A stretch of 64,000 bases of DNA, taken from contig JAHRBS010000003.1 in the NCBI GenBank assembly GCA_024305745.1, forward strand, positions 1,116,001 through 1,180,000. Direction: 5' to 3'. The notes under the pieces were generated by a model. It searched no databases and had not been told where the DNA came from. It saw only the letters and a list, made by a program, of their open reading frames with translations. Positions 1 to 11,266 of this stretch are shown one piece after another. Positions within the stretch are counted from its first letter, which is position 1. The number at the start of each line of letters is the position of its first letter. The stretch comes from Polyporus tsugae. Taxonomy: Eukaryota; Basidiomycota; Agaricomycetes; Polyporales; Polyporaceae. A program made the position numbers and the translations under genes.

Positions 1-61
1 GCGCAGATCGATATCTCGTCAACGCCGATTAGTACTTACCGGCGGAATGGCGGGATGTGTA

Positions 62-86
62 CAGTAGACACCCTCTTAACGCATAC
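62..86 (+). repeat. Left terminal inverted repeat of the pogo-like element
   Basis: These 25 bp are the exact reverse complement of 2587-2611. The outermost bases are CAGTAGACACCC, next to a TA target duplication at 60-61. Confidence 0.95.
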
Positions 87-149
87 CCCTCGGGAAGGGG
101 TCCGTGGTATGTGTTATTAGGGGTCATGGGTTATGGGAGGCGTCGATAT

Positions 150-195
150 TAGGCGCCCACCAAGGGACGAGACTTCTGATTATAGGCGCCCACCA
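150..195 (+). repeat. Subterminal direct repeats in the left end of the transposon
   Basis: The 13-mer TAGGCGCCCACCA occurs at 150-162 and again at 183-195, 33 bp apart, between the left inverted repeat and the end of the transposase gene. Such repeats are candidate transposase binding sites in Tc1/mariner-type elements. The right end has a different repeated string, so the two subterminal regions are not symmetrical. Confidence 0.7.
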
Positions 196-238
196 TGTGG
201 TGGAGTCGTTCGTACATAGGTGGTCTAACTAGACTAGT

Positions 239-2374
239 CTATCTAGTACGTGCAAAGAAGTCAGTGATTTCAGTAGGGACCATATCGCGCTGTATACCAA
301 TCCGAATCTGTCGCGTAAACATTGCCAAGACACCCTCCAACTTGCGCGCAACTGGATCATCTGTCACATCGAGGAACCGGGTAAGGAGGCCGGCAGCCTC
401 CAGGACTTCCGAGCGCGTCGGAGGCTCGACGACGGGTCCATCGTCTTCGGGCTCACCTGAGTCCTCGACCGCCCTTGCTTCCCGGACAGCCTCCAAGATC
501 TCGGCGTCAGTGATGTCCAGGTCGATTGCCTCCTCCTCCGGGTTGAGGAGCCTCTCGATGCTCATCTTGTTGGATGCTTGAAGAGTGCCCCTTGCGCAGA
601 GGCCGTCAAGCGCGTGCTCGACTTCCTTCTCGGCTTCGGCCACTGGATCAGCGGCGGGAGTGTCGTGAATGAGGGATGAGATGGGAACGCGTGGGGTGGC
701 GATCGGGGGAGATTCAAGATCGGGCGGCAGGATCCCCGCCTTGCGCCAGCAGTGACGGATTGTCGTCGTATCCACCTCCCGCCAAGCCGCGTCGGCGAGT
801 CGCATGGCCTGGAGTTGATCAATGTTGTAGATGTCGGCTGGGGGAACATTCGAGTCGTAACGGTTGATAGCGCGCTCGATGAACTTCGCGCGATAATGAG
901 CCTTGAAGCAACGGATGATCCCTTGATCGTTTGGCTGGACATGTGACGTGAGGTTCGGCTCGAAATTCTCAACACGGATGGCGCGGAGGTCTGGTGGGGG
1001 AATGTGACCACTAAAGTTGTCCTGAAGAAGTAGAATCGGCCTATGATTCTTCGCGACAAGTTCTTGATCCCAGTTCGACAACCATTCCTGGTACAGGTTT
1101 GCGGTCATCCAAGCCTTCGCGTTGTTACGATAGCGAAAACCCAGTTGCTCGCCCGTCTTGCCGACAAAGCATCGGGGCTTCTTCGACTTGCCGATGACGA
1201 AGGCTGGTCGCCTCTCGCTGCCGTCTGCGTTCACCGTGAATGCGTATGTAAGGCGAGTCTTCTTCCCTTTCATGCCCGCGCCCGGCTTGTCAGCGAGTCC
1301 ACGATCGGGGGGCATCCTGCCGCCGTCGACTAAACTTAGCGCAAAAATATGCAATGAATTAATTGCGCACTCACTGATAGAACAGGCCGGTTTCATCCAT
1401 ATTGAAGATATCTCGGGCCTGGTAGCCACCATCCCTGATGAGATTCTGGATTCGGAGGCGCTCCGCTTCCACAGTTGCCATGTTCGCTGAGGCTGCCTCA
1501 CTGTGGCGTCTGATATCCCTCAATCCATGACGCTTCTTGAACCGGTCCAGCCAGCCGTTGCTCAACTCGAGCTGGTCATCTGCGGGGACCCCCACGTGGA
1601 CCGCGAACTGTCTCCATTTCTGGCGAAGCACCTCGCCGGTAAGCAGAATGCCCTTCGACATCGCGGTCGACACCCAAAGATCCATTGCATCCGAAATCTC
1701 TGGATGCTGTGTCTGCCTAAGCCTCTTCGCCGACCTGTCTCCAGCTCGAGTGCTGTCAGCGAGCCGCTCCCGCCACATCGCCTCCTCCTTCAGCCATTTC
1801 GAGATCAGAGGCTGCTTGATATCCCTCTTCCATTTCTTCGCGAAGTGCGCCGCAGTGCGAGTCTGGTTCTTCCCATTGGCGTAGTGCCAGTCGAGGGCCT
1901 CGACCCGTTCCTCGTTCGTCGAATTGTCCCTTTTCTTCTTCTCCGCTGTCTCGGAGCCCTCCTTCTTCTTCGACTGGCCTTTTGTCGTCTTGAGATTCTC
2001 GGGACCTTTTGTAAAAGCGAGAAATCAATCACTGCAGCGCTCACACTGATGTGCCACGTACGCTTCCTTTTGCCGCTGACAGACTTCTCTTCGGACTCCT
2101 CCTTTAACGCCATCTCGCGGAGTCGGGTGACTGCTGCTTGTTGCTGCTCCGGGAGCGCATCGATTGCCTTCTCGAAGTCGGAAGCCTTCTCGAGCACATC
2201 CACAGCGACATGTTCATCGACGAGGTTCCCTTCCTCATCCAGCCATCGCTCGTCTTCGGAGGTGATCGATTTGTTCTCGGCGCGACGAGCAAGGAGTTGA
2301 GATTTTCGCAATGCAAAAGTGGCTTCTAGGACCTTAAGCCCTCTTTTGAGGATTTCGATCGCTTTCGGGGCCAT
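239..2374 (-). CDS. Pogo-like transposase (CENP-B-type HTH plus DDE_1), three exons
   Basis: Cut-and-paste transposase of about 678 residues. Proposed exons are 2374-2047, 2005-1375 and 1316-239; the two introns (41 and 58 bp) restore one frame. The start is the ATG before APKAIEILKRG. A CENP-B/Tc5-like DNA-binding region lies at about residues 130-260 (EERVEALDWHYANGKNQTRT, then GWLDRFKKRHGL). The DDE_1 domain follows, with catalytic Asp313 in NMDETGLFYQ, Asp419 in LLLQDNFSGH and Asp450 in QPNDQG, giving DD30D spacing. The exon 2/3 junction rebuilds the usual FYQMPPDRGLA string, which supports that splice. The first intron is very short and less certain. No disabling mutation was seen. It lies wholly inside the inverted repeats, so it probably serves this element. 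Confidence 0.88.
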
Positions 2375-2586
2375 AGGGAGGAGCGACAGGGGATTAAGGA
2401 ACAATTTTATTCAACCGCAGCACCGTATGTGCCCAACAATTGAAATTACATAACGTCCAGGTATGCCTTTATCCCGGCCCGAAGGGGTATGCGTATGCGT
2501 TATCAGGGGATTATGCGTTTTCCCCCCTTCCCCAAGTCGGGAAAGGCCTCGAGCCATGCGTTATAAGGGGTTATGCGTTATGAGAA

Positions 2587-2611
2587 GTATGCGTTAAGAG
2601 GGTGTCTACTG
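2587..2611 (-). repeat. Right terminal inverted repeat of the pogo-like element
   Basis: Perfect inverted copy of 62-86, followed by TA at 2612-2613. Just inside it, from about 2489 to 2590, the short string TATGCGT occurs several times, a subterminal repeat zone that may serve as transposase binding sites (inference). Confidence 0.95.
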
Positions 2612-2613
2612 TA

Positions 2614-3080
2614 CAGACCCTGCTGCTGAGGAATGTATCGTGGAGGGGCAGCGGCTACGCAGGGCGCATATGTCTCGACGATATCACGGCGGAGGAGAGT
2701 GCTCGGGATTTGTCTGAGATTCTGAGGGAGGTACTCACGGAGAAAACAGAAAACAGCAAAACATGCGGCATCCAAACGCCACCTTGATGGGGGTCGAATC
2801 GGGCGCCCGTGACCGAGCACCCGTAACGCTGATCACGGTCCGAATGAAGTCGCCGGACATCGCGGCCGGCGAGGCCGCACTGTCTCGGCCAACGGGCGGG
2901 GGTCAAATAAGCGCCTATATGGTAGACGCCAGCAAGCTCACCTGAGATGGATGATGAGCGAGCCGTCGATCCTGCGGTCCACCACGATGCCCGCGTGCTG
3001 AGAGGTGGCGGCGGCTGTGGCATCATCTCTCTCCTCATCTTCCACGTCCTTCTAGTCTCATTCCCCCGGCTGAGGTGAGG
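2614..3080. other. Spacer between transposon and kinase gene
   Basis: This stretch holds the kinase 5' flank. Directly after the transposon both strands have short open frames (for example plus strand 2602-2787) and splice-like sites, but I recognise no protein. If the transposon is removed, frames on both strands continue through the TA site into 1-60, so an interrupted host gene is possible but unproven. Confidence 0.4.
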
Positions 3081-4670
3081 ATGGCTCGCGTCTATGCCGA
3101 TGTGAACGCGCGATTGGGCCCTTCCTGGTATGATTATGGTGAGCACCGTGCCCCGCATTGTCCGACCGTCGTCGTCTCGCACGTTGTGGGCTAACGCGGC
3201 CGACAGAGAGTTTGAGCATAGACTGGAATGTTCCCGATAGATATGAGATCGTCCGACGGATCGGTGGCGGGAGGTATTCAGAGGTGCGTGCCGTGTCTTC
3301 TCCTCGCGCCAATGTGAGATGTGACGGGGCGGCGAAAGCAGGTCTTCGAGGGCATCGATTCCTCAAATGAAGAGTCGTGCGTCATCAAGGTCCTGAAACC
3401 GGTTGCAAAGAAGAAGATTAAGCGGGAAATCAAGATCCTGCGCAATCTTGCAGGCGGCCCAAACGTCATCCGGCTCATGGACATCGTCCATGACCCTCCT
3501 TCTCGCTCAAACAGCCTCATCATGGAGTATGTCGAGAACACGGAGTGGAAGGAGATGTTTGGCACATTAACGGAGATGGAGATCAAGTTCTACCTGTTCC
3601 AATTACTGAGGGTGAGCTCCGCCCGTCTCCGTGCTTCCCCTTTCGCGAGAGTAATGTCCATCCGACACGGCCCGAATAGGCGTTGGATTTCGTACATTCC
3701 CGTGGGATCATTCACCGAGATGTCAAGCCGGGCAACATCATGTTTGACCGCGCACATCGCAAGGTATGCAGTCTGGATTACGAAGTCAAAAAATTGAGCG
3801 ATTAATTTATTCCGTACAGCTACGTCTAATCGACTGGGGCCTAGCAGAGTTCTACCACCCTGGGACAGAGCTACATATCCGAGTGGCATCGCGGTACTAC
3901 AAGGGCCCGGAGCTCCTTGTGGGCTACAAGCATTACGATTACAGCCTGGATATATGGAGCGTCGGGTGCATACTCGCCGCAATGGTGCGCATTTTCCTGA
4001 TCCCACGTCATCCGTCTATCCCTCTGGCGTTACCGCTGCTGACCACTGTGTATGCAGATCTTCCGGCGTGAACACTTCTTCCGCGGGAGAGACAATGAAG
4101 ACCAGCTGCTCAAGATCGTCAAGGTGCTCGGGACGGACGACTTCGAGCGATACCTCAACCAATACCGGCTATATCTCCAGACATACAACGACGAGTTGCT
4201 GCAGAGGTGCGTCTTGCGTATATATTTAGCTGGCGGCTTCCCTGCCACACAGTTCATCGTCTGACTTGGAACATGATCCCATTCATAATTCTCTATATGC
4301 GCAGCTATGTCAAGCAGCCCTGGAGTCGCTTCGTGACACCGGACAACAAACCAAACGTCAATCCGGACGGTATCGACCTTCTCGACAAGCTCCTGCGATA
4401 CAACCACCTGGACCGGCTCACCGCATCCGAGGCGCTTGCGCACAGTTTCTTCAGTACGTACGCATTCATATTCCGTTCCACAGCCACCCCCTATCATTTG
4501 CGCGATACGCCCGTCTTCCTCCTTCACATATTCAGTCGTTGTTGTGTTGCATTTGTACTGATGAATGGTCCGCTACTCTTTTCCGCCTTGTGTGCGCAGA
4601 TGTCGTACGCCTCGAGACGCCCTCTAATCCCGCCGAGTGCGTGAGCGACTCAGGGTTCTATTCGACATGA
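3081..4670 (+). CDS. Casein kinase 2 catalytic subunit alpha-like protein kinase
   Basis: Ser/Thr kinase of 340 residues in eight exons: 3081-3138, 3207-3283, 3342-3611, 3680-3763, 3820-3984, 4058-4206, 4305-4453, 4600-4670. All junctions keep phase. The N-terminus MARVYADVN is the standard CK2 alpha start. The Gly-rich loop is GGGRYSEV (39-46), the ATP lysine is Lys61, and the basic patch [11 protein letters not shown] is intact. The catalytic loop is HRDVKPGN (Asp149). The metal-binding motif is DWG (168-170), a CK2 hallmark replacing DFG, followed by LAEFYHPG and [15 protein letters not shown]2 phosphorylates acidic Ser/Thr sites in nucleus and cytosol, usually with a beta subunit not seen here. 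Compared with conserved CK2 alpha it is divergent: [20 protein letters not shown] replaces the usual segment, and HRDVKPGN has Gly where His is normal. It could be a second, faster-evolving copy. Confidence 0.95.
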
Positions 4671-7600
4671 CTGCTGACAGCTGGTCGTTCGGTCGGGGCG
4701 ACGGAGATGGCATCGGCATGTCATGCATACAACATATCAGGAGATGAAGCGACCGTTGCCGGCATCCCTGGCGAAGTCTCGCTGCCTGCATGATGCGTGT
4801 TGCTGCTGGATCCGAGCGGACTTTTGGCGGCGACATACCAGGCGGTACCCGGCGACGTTTGGGAGGGGTGTCTCTGATTCCGAGCCACGACTGCGTACAT
4901 CCATCCTCGTCCTGTCGCAGCGCGCAGGACCGTCTCTCGTCTCTAAGCTAAGTAATATATTTTTCTCTGTCAATCGCTATTTATATGCACCGATCCCTAG
5001 GCAATGTTCCATCCACGTATGTACCCTAGATTGTATACCAACGTTCCAGGTTCATGTATGTGTTGAATGGTTTCCGTACTTCGCGTCACGCTAGTTCGTA
5101 CATAGCTCATATCTCCATCTCTTGCTCCCGCTTGCTCGTCATGATCATATCAATTCGAACCTCCTGTTACCCGACCCTGAGGGCTGCTGTTGTCTTTACT
5201 ATAAATTACGTCTAGTCATTGTTACCATTGATTCGATCAACACTGGAGACTGGCTTGCTCCTTTGTTGTCGCATGTCGTGCGGGCAAACTGTTCGCCCGG
5301 GTCCACAAAAACCTACTTGATCGAAGCTTCGCTGTCAGTATTGTGCATAAGTATACCTAAACGACAAGTGTCGAGGTAAGGTTATGGCTATAGGTGGATA
5401 ACGAATTCGTGTTCAATCCAAGATATGGCCCTGGCAGCGTGCGCGTTAACCTTGTCTCATGTTCCGGGTGCTCTGTCGCCATATTCCCAGCATTCCATGT
5501 GTGCCATCATGATATGATAGGTAAGTACGCCGCAATCGGGACGTAGAAAAGTAACGTGCGTGCTAACATAGACGACTAATAACTGACAGAACAACAACTC
5601 TCGGAGTGGCTGGCAGCTGGCGGGCCTTCTCGGCGTGAAACATGACGTACGAATAAATTTCGGCTTGGTGCGCTCAAACGCCGCCAGCTAAAGGCTCGAG
5701 GGTAGGGCTAAAAGCTTAGGCTTGCCACTTGTCTCCCAAGGCAGACGATTGATATGACCTATGTGCGGGGAGCGAAGACGGTCATGTAGCTTGCCACTAG
5801 CCTGAGCTTGATGAGAGGGCCTCAGGCCTCAGGCTTTTGCCCGGCCTGACTCGGAGGGTCAAGTACTTAGCTAGTACCTATGGCGACGCAGAAAACCATG
5901 AGGATATCGGGCGCAACCCGCCACCCGCAGGCAAGTGTTGACGAATGATGAATGATGCGATGTCGTAGAGTCGGGACTCGGGATTAACGTGACGAAATCA
6001 TGAAGCACTTAACGCAACGTGCGCGCCGGCGAGGACGAGTCCAAATGCAGTACATAAGCCTCCGGCGGATGTGCAGAACAGGCGCTGTAGGACGCACCTC
6101 CGAGCCCGACTTGACATGCGCGATGAGACGGGCTAGCGTTGCCATTGCCAACGCATGGTTGTTCGCCGGAGGCTCAAGTAGAGTAGGGAAGCTTGCTATC
6201 TCTAGTACTTAGACTCCACTGTATCTGACTTGGCCTGTGATCTCCGCCGGTTGGTTTAGAGTCCGAGTCGGCGATTTTAATACTCTCGGAGTAGCCCGGG
6301 CCCTGGCACTGGTAACGGCTTCCAGACTCCAACCCGGCGGCGAGGTGGAAAGGGGGGAAGGTGGGATGGATTATCGAGGACCGCGGCGTGCACTCAGGTG
6401 TGTGGGAAGTGATAGCAGATGGTGATTGTAGGGCTCGGAGGTCAACGACTGAGTATTGAGGCCTACAGTAGGGGAGACTTGGTGGGAGCTGACGCCTGAG
6501 GTCTGAGGGAGGAGGGAGGAGAACGAAGGGGAACGAAGCAAGAAATGATCAAGGTCATTCGATCGCAGACATTTGGACTTACTTGCCGCCAACCCAGACC
6601 TAGGGGTCTCAGGCCAGGCGGACGTGGTAGTCAAGACCTCGAGAACCTCCAAACACGATCGTCATCCGGCCGGAACAGGCGTAGCGTTGAATGCTGCTAG
6701 GGGCCTTTAGTAATCCTTATCAATTTCCGAATAACGGAAGCGAAAAAGACAACACTAGCTGCTGTGGCGGGACAAAGCACAGTACTCGTTCCTTCGAAAG
6801 CACAGAGTACAAAGTACTGAATTCGAACAAGGCACGTCTCCGTCGCGGGGCCCGCGACGGCACTGGAACTGCCCCTTCTTCAGAACTTCGCCTCCTTCTC
6901 ACTCATTCACCCAATCGCGAGTGCCCGGGTGCCCGCGACCGCAGCCCACTACTATGTGGTTGGGGCTTCTCCCGCCGGAGGGAAGGCTGCGACTTTTAAT
7001 TATTGCGTAAGTGCTCCCCCCGCGGCGCATAACTAGTACGAGAACCCCCTTCTCGCGGCTGCAGTAGGCGGGACGTACCGTGCGCTGTAGATTTCCCAGA
7101 TCGGCTCGTCTTCGCTGCCTCGGGCTCGTGCCACTGCTAAGCGGCACGCTTCTGGCAATGCTTCCCGAAGGTAGGGCCCCGCCGCCGGGGAAAAACTCGT
7201 AAGTCAGATGTCGAGAACCTCGACTAGGAGGGACACGAGAGTCCCACCGGTGAGAGTGATGCGGCGACAGTTCAGGAAAATGGGGTGCAAGGTGAGCGGG
7301 GGGGGAGGGGGGGGTTCAAGGCGGGAGACGATAAAATTTGATGCGAAACATTCCCTGCGCGTACCCACTGAGGCGCACGCTGGGCGGGCAAGCGATGGGA
7401 AGGCGGCGGGGATTGAAGAGGATGCTTAGTGGTGCTGCGGTCGGGCGGTGGACGATCGAAAGGGGGTTTGGGAGCCTCAGGCTGAAGGATCAACCCAGGA
7501 GTCTTTGTCGGGGTTGGCGGTGTGGCAGCAACGGTCGCAGGGATTCGTCATATTGTTTGTAAAAAGGTGTCCTGTGGCGTGTAGGTGCGACGCGGGGCGT

Positions 7601-10600
7601 TCTTTCGATGTGGACGCCTGGGCGGAATACCGGGAAGCCGCTGCACCAGGATTCAGATGGAAGAGGGTAGCGTTGACGTTACGGGTGGTTTCACCACGAA
7701 AGGGAGATAGCAGTTGCTCGTGCAGGTGTCTCCCTCGAAGGCGCCTTGGAACATTGTCTGGGGTCGAGGCTCGACAGGCCTGTTCCACGTCCTAGCGGGG
7801 TAGGAAGCTGCATACGCAGCAAGAAGCGTGTGGTAACAAACGGGTATGCCAAGTCGCCGGAAGACGCGTCGCGACGCGAGCGCAAGTGCGGTTGAGGAGC
7901 TGTGAGCGCAGATTAAGAATGCAATCTTCCGCAATCCTGCATCTGGATCCTGGATAAATTTTCTGACCCTGGGCCCCCCTGTTGTTCTTCGCGACACAGG
8001 CGGCCTACACTACAGCAGCACATCGATATCGCGCTCGGCAACAAGAGAGCACACGTACCGCCCGTGCGTAACCCCGCCTTCTTTCCCCATGCATGCGGTA
8101 ACCGCTTATCCTGGTGGTATCGCGAATGTGCTCCATTTTTAGCTGGTGGTTGCCGCAATTTCAGGTTGCGAGACACAGTATGAGCCCTCCCCTTCTAGAT
8201 CTGTTCCGGCGGATTGCTCCGCAGTATTGCGCCGCGCAAGGGACCCGAGTCACTACCAGGTCGCTCCTTGTGCTTCCGCGTCCTACACATCGTGCTGCCG
8301 GATAGAATAGGTCGATCGCCAGTCCCCCGTCGTTACCGAGCAGGAAACGAAGTTGCGAAATCGCGCCGTCGCAGCAGCCCAGTGGGGTCAGATGGCCGTC
8401 ACGATGCTGAAGACGGCGAGGATCTAAGTTGGCGACCGGACGCTGAACCCGCAGGACTCGCGAGTCACGGTGCCCATGCGCGCCAGCCTGGGGAGGCCGG
8501 TCGATTACCGTCGATGGCGAGTGGCGGCGCTCCGGTAGGTCGGGGCGGTCGTCCTGACGCTCTGTAGTGTCCCACCTTCTGGGCCCTCCGTTCCAACTTG
8601 CGGGGATTGGCGGAGGGTAGGGCTTCGATCGAGGGTGGTTCCGGAGCAGCAGCTTCGATGTCTTCGGGTGTACGCGTAAGGTGCGTCGGAAAAGCGCACT
8701 GCACCAGATCGAGGCGGGAGAGAAGGGGACATCGTGCGAGTCGCCCGGCGACGGCGAGGGAGTCAACACGTTCGGGAAAAACTTGAGGCGCACTGATGTT
8801 GGACGTTGGACGGCCACGGTGGGCACTGTATCGGCGAAGCGGCTTTGCGGTGATCTAGAAACGGGCCAATGAATGTTCGCATTGTATTATAACTGGGGAG
8901 GGGGGCCCGGTCAGAGCAAGTTGAGGACTGTTGAGGAGGACGTACTAGACGATAACGTTCACGATGACGTGTGTCGGGAACCCGGCGGGAGAAGGAAGGG
9001 CTCGCGCGCAGTCCAGTAGGGCCTGGGCGCCACCACGATGATGTGATGCCGTCCACCAAAGACTGGTCGGCTGGCATGGTGCTGAGATCATGGTGAGCTT
9101 GCGTTTCATTACGGTAGGGTGGCGAGGGTGAAACTTACGAAAGTCCGCAGCGTTGATTCGCGACGGTGCGCAAGCGGATGAGGGGTTTCGGATTCGACAA
9201 AGGAGAGAGCTTTTGAGGACTCGGGAGGGGGAGCTGAGCTGCTGAGGTCACAAATCGCGATCGGTCATGCACTTGACAAGTTTCTTTGACAGAGGCGCGT
9301 TCATCAGGGCTTGCTCCAGCTCGCCTCCCACTGAAGCCGCAGCGCGTCGCGGAACCAAAACGAGCTACAGTACCTGGAAATTGATGGGCTGTGGATACTT
9401 GCTTGCTGCGACACTCACTTACGTATGTAGGTGGAGGAGGAACCAGATGAACGACGCGAACGCAGCACTATTGTACCTTACTTACTTACCCTGGCCGTGC
9501 CAACGAATCTGCCCGCGCCTAGATGGGATTAATATGCATACTTACCATTGTGGAGGGTCCGGCAATGCCGCGGCTTACAGCTTGTATGGTTTACCCGACT
9601 ATCCCACCACTCAGCCACGCACACCTATGTTTCGACGAGGACTCTCTGTGGCAGAGACTGCTCTCCGTAGGTGTACATTTGACTGTATCCCTGCTCCGGC
9701 ATCATGGGGAATTGTTGTCCGAGTTCCACCATTGATGCCTAGCTTATCTGATAATCATCCCGTGGCCGCCGTCTCCTCTCACAGGAATATGCATCCAAGT
9801 CAGATTCGACTTGGACTTGGGAACAGTGGCTGTAGGGCAAGATTGGAAGGAAGACACGGATTGTTCTCATCGGCGACAGTTGACTATTAGCGTGCGACGT
9901 ACCAAACAACAGGCGAGACATGTGGTCTGCGACATAGAGCTAATACCCACTAGTCGCTAACACCGGCCGATGTGAGACGTGGGCATATTTGGGTAAAGAA
10001 GGTCAGAGTGAGGTAATGATGGGGCGGAGGCTGAGTCATGGACATAGGAATGGATGAACCGATGAGCAAGGCGTTACGGGCTGAGACAGTCGATGACACA
10101 ACTGAACAGGGACTGCCGTACTACATACGGATGGTGGAGTCCGCGCAGTCGACGCAACGACACAGGCGTATCTCCCAGGGATGACAGTACGCATGGTCAA
10201 GTGTGGATCGTGTGCTCGCGTACAGTAGACCGCGCTGTACCCTTTGGTGGCAAGACTTTCCGGAATGACATAAGCTCGCGGTGTGAGCGTCGGGGTTCCG
10301 GTACGAAACCAAGTGGGTCTTTGACGTCAAAGGGGTATGTATGTTCTTGCATCGTTCCGGTTGAGCGAGAGGGGGAATATGTCGCTCGCAATCGAGGGTG
10401 CTGCCAGCAAGCTGCCAGAGCGAGTGTTTGAAGAGGAAGGCTAGGAGACAAGGCTCGATCGAGATCAGAATGCGACTGGCACGCTACGTGCCGCCCAGAT
10501 CTTCAGGCAGAGAATGGGATCTCTTGAAGACTCTTCCGCGATGCAACCAGGGTCAAACATACAGAATCAACGAGGCTGCGCACCATGTCCAGCTGCGGAT

Positions 10601-11266
10601 ATCGTTCGTCGTCCAGCCTCCAGCCGCCAGTGTGAACATGAAGTGTGCGTTGCCAACGGCAACGGCAAAGACGCAGCGGCCACGAGACCGCGGAGGGTGG
10701 GCGTTGAATGAGCCACAGACGCGGCGCGTGTCCGTTGGTCAGGGTCGCGGGGGCGTCGATTGTTGAATTGACAGGGTGGGCGGACTCGGGCATCCAGAAA
10801 GGCGGGTTATGTGCACAACGGGTACCCGATTTGGGCAATGGAACGCACGGGAAGACATAGAGGGAGAATCAGAAGATTTGGTGTTGCCAGCGAAGCGGGC
10901 GAGCGCGAGCTGCGCGTGTTGGGTCGTGGGATGAGTCGCGGCGGGGGACGAGGCGGAGATGGGACGGCTCGCGCGCTGGGCTTGGTTTTTGGTTCAGGCG
11001 GGACTGCGGGCGGTGTGTGCTTCGCGGAGGAGGCGGAGCCGACGGTGCAGGATGGCAGGGAGCACGGTGATTGGGTATATAGGCCCCGGGGGAGACGATG
11101 GACGTTGTCGGGCTGGCACTGCACACCCTATCTTATCCATTCTTTCCCATCCCGCCCGCTGTGATCGACCCAGTCCGGACAAAATCTAATTATCCGCCGC
11201 AGCCTTGTAAAGCCACCCCTTCCCGCCCCCCAAGCCGCAGAATACCTTGCCTCCTTCTCCACTCCC
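4671..11266. other. Long gene-poor interval of about 6.6 kb
   Basis: The first 400 bp look like AT-rich 3' flank of the kinase. The rest holds only chance-like frames, the longest being 8161-8826 (minus) and 9267-9890 (plus); neither gives a recognisable motif or plausible splice partners. A G-run with one interruption lies at about 7298-7314. The last kilobase contains the promoter of the first zinc-cluster gene. No terminal repeats or transposase remnants were recognised by eye, but old degraded elements could hide here. Confidence 0.5.
11076..11081 (+). promoter_or_regulatory. TATA-like element upstream of first Zn2Cys6 gene
   Basis: TATATA in a GC-rich context, about 190 bp before the start codon at 11267. 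Position and context fit a core promoter, but there is no transcript evidence. Confidence 0.35.

Larger units (their letters stand above)
62..2611 (-). mobile_element. Pogo/Fot1-like Tc1-mariner DNA transposon, apparently complete
   Basis: The element is 2550 bp long and bounded by perfect 25-bp terminal inverted repeats that begin CAGTAGACACCC. It is flanked on both sides by TA (60-61 and 2612-2613), the target duplication expected of the Tc1/mariner superfamily. It carries one minus-strand transposase gene in three exons that reads through without a stop. CAGT ends, a CENP-B-like helix-turn-helix and a DD30D catalytic domain point to the pogo/Fot1 group. Identical ends and an open transposase suggest a recent insertion. 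Whether it still moves cannot be judged from one copy. Confidence 0.93.

Noticed and set aside
8161..8826. Minus-strand open frame of 221 codons
   Set aside because: Composition is Arg/Pro/Ser-rich, there is no motif, other frames are open over the same span, and there are no plausible splice partners. Probably chance in GC-rich DNA.
9267..9890. Plus-strand ATG-initiated open frame of 207 codons
   Set aside because: No recognisable motif, no promoter or splice context, and unnatural residue mix. Kept out of the gene list, though RNA data could revive it.
4671..11266. Search by eye for LTRs, inverted ends or CRISPR-like arrays
   Set aside because: No paired repeats or regularly spaced units were found. 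A self-alignment would be needed to exclude old elements.
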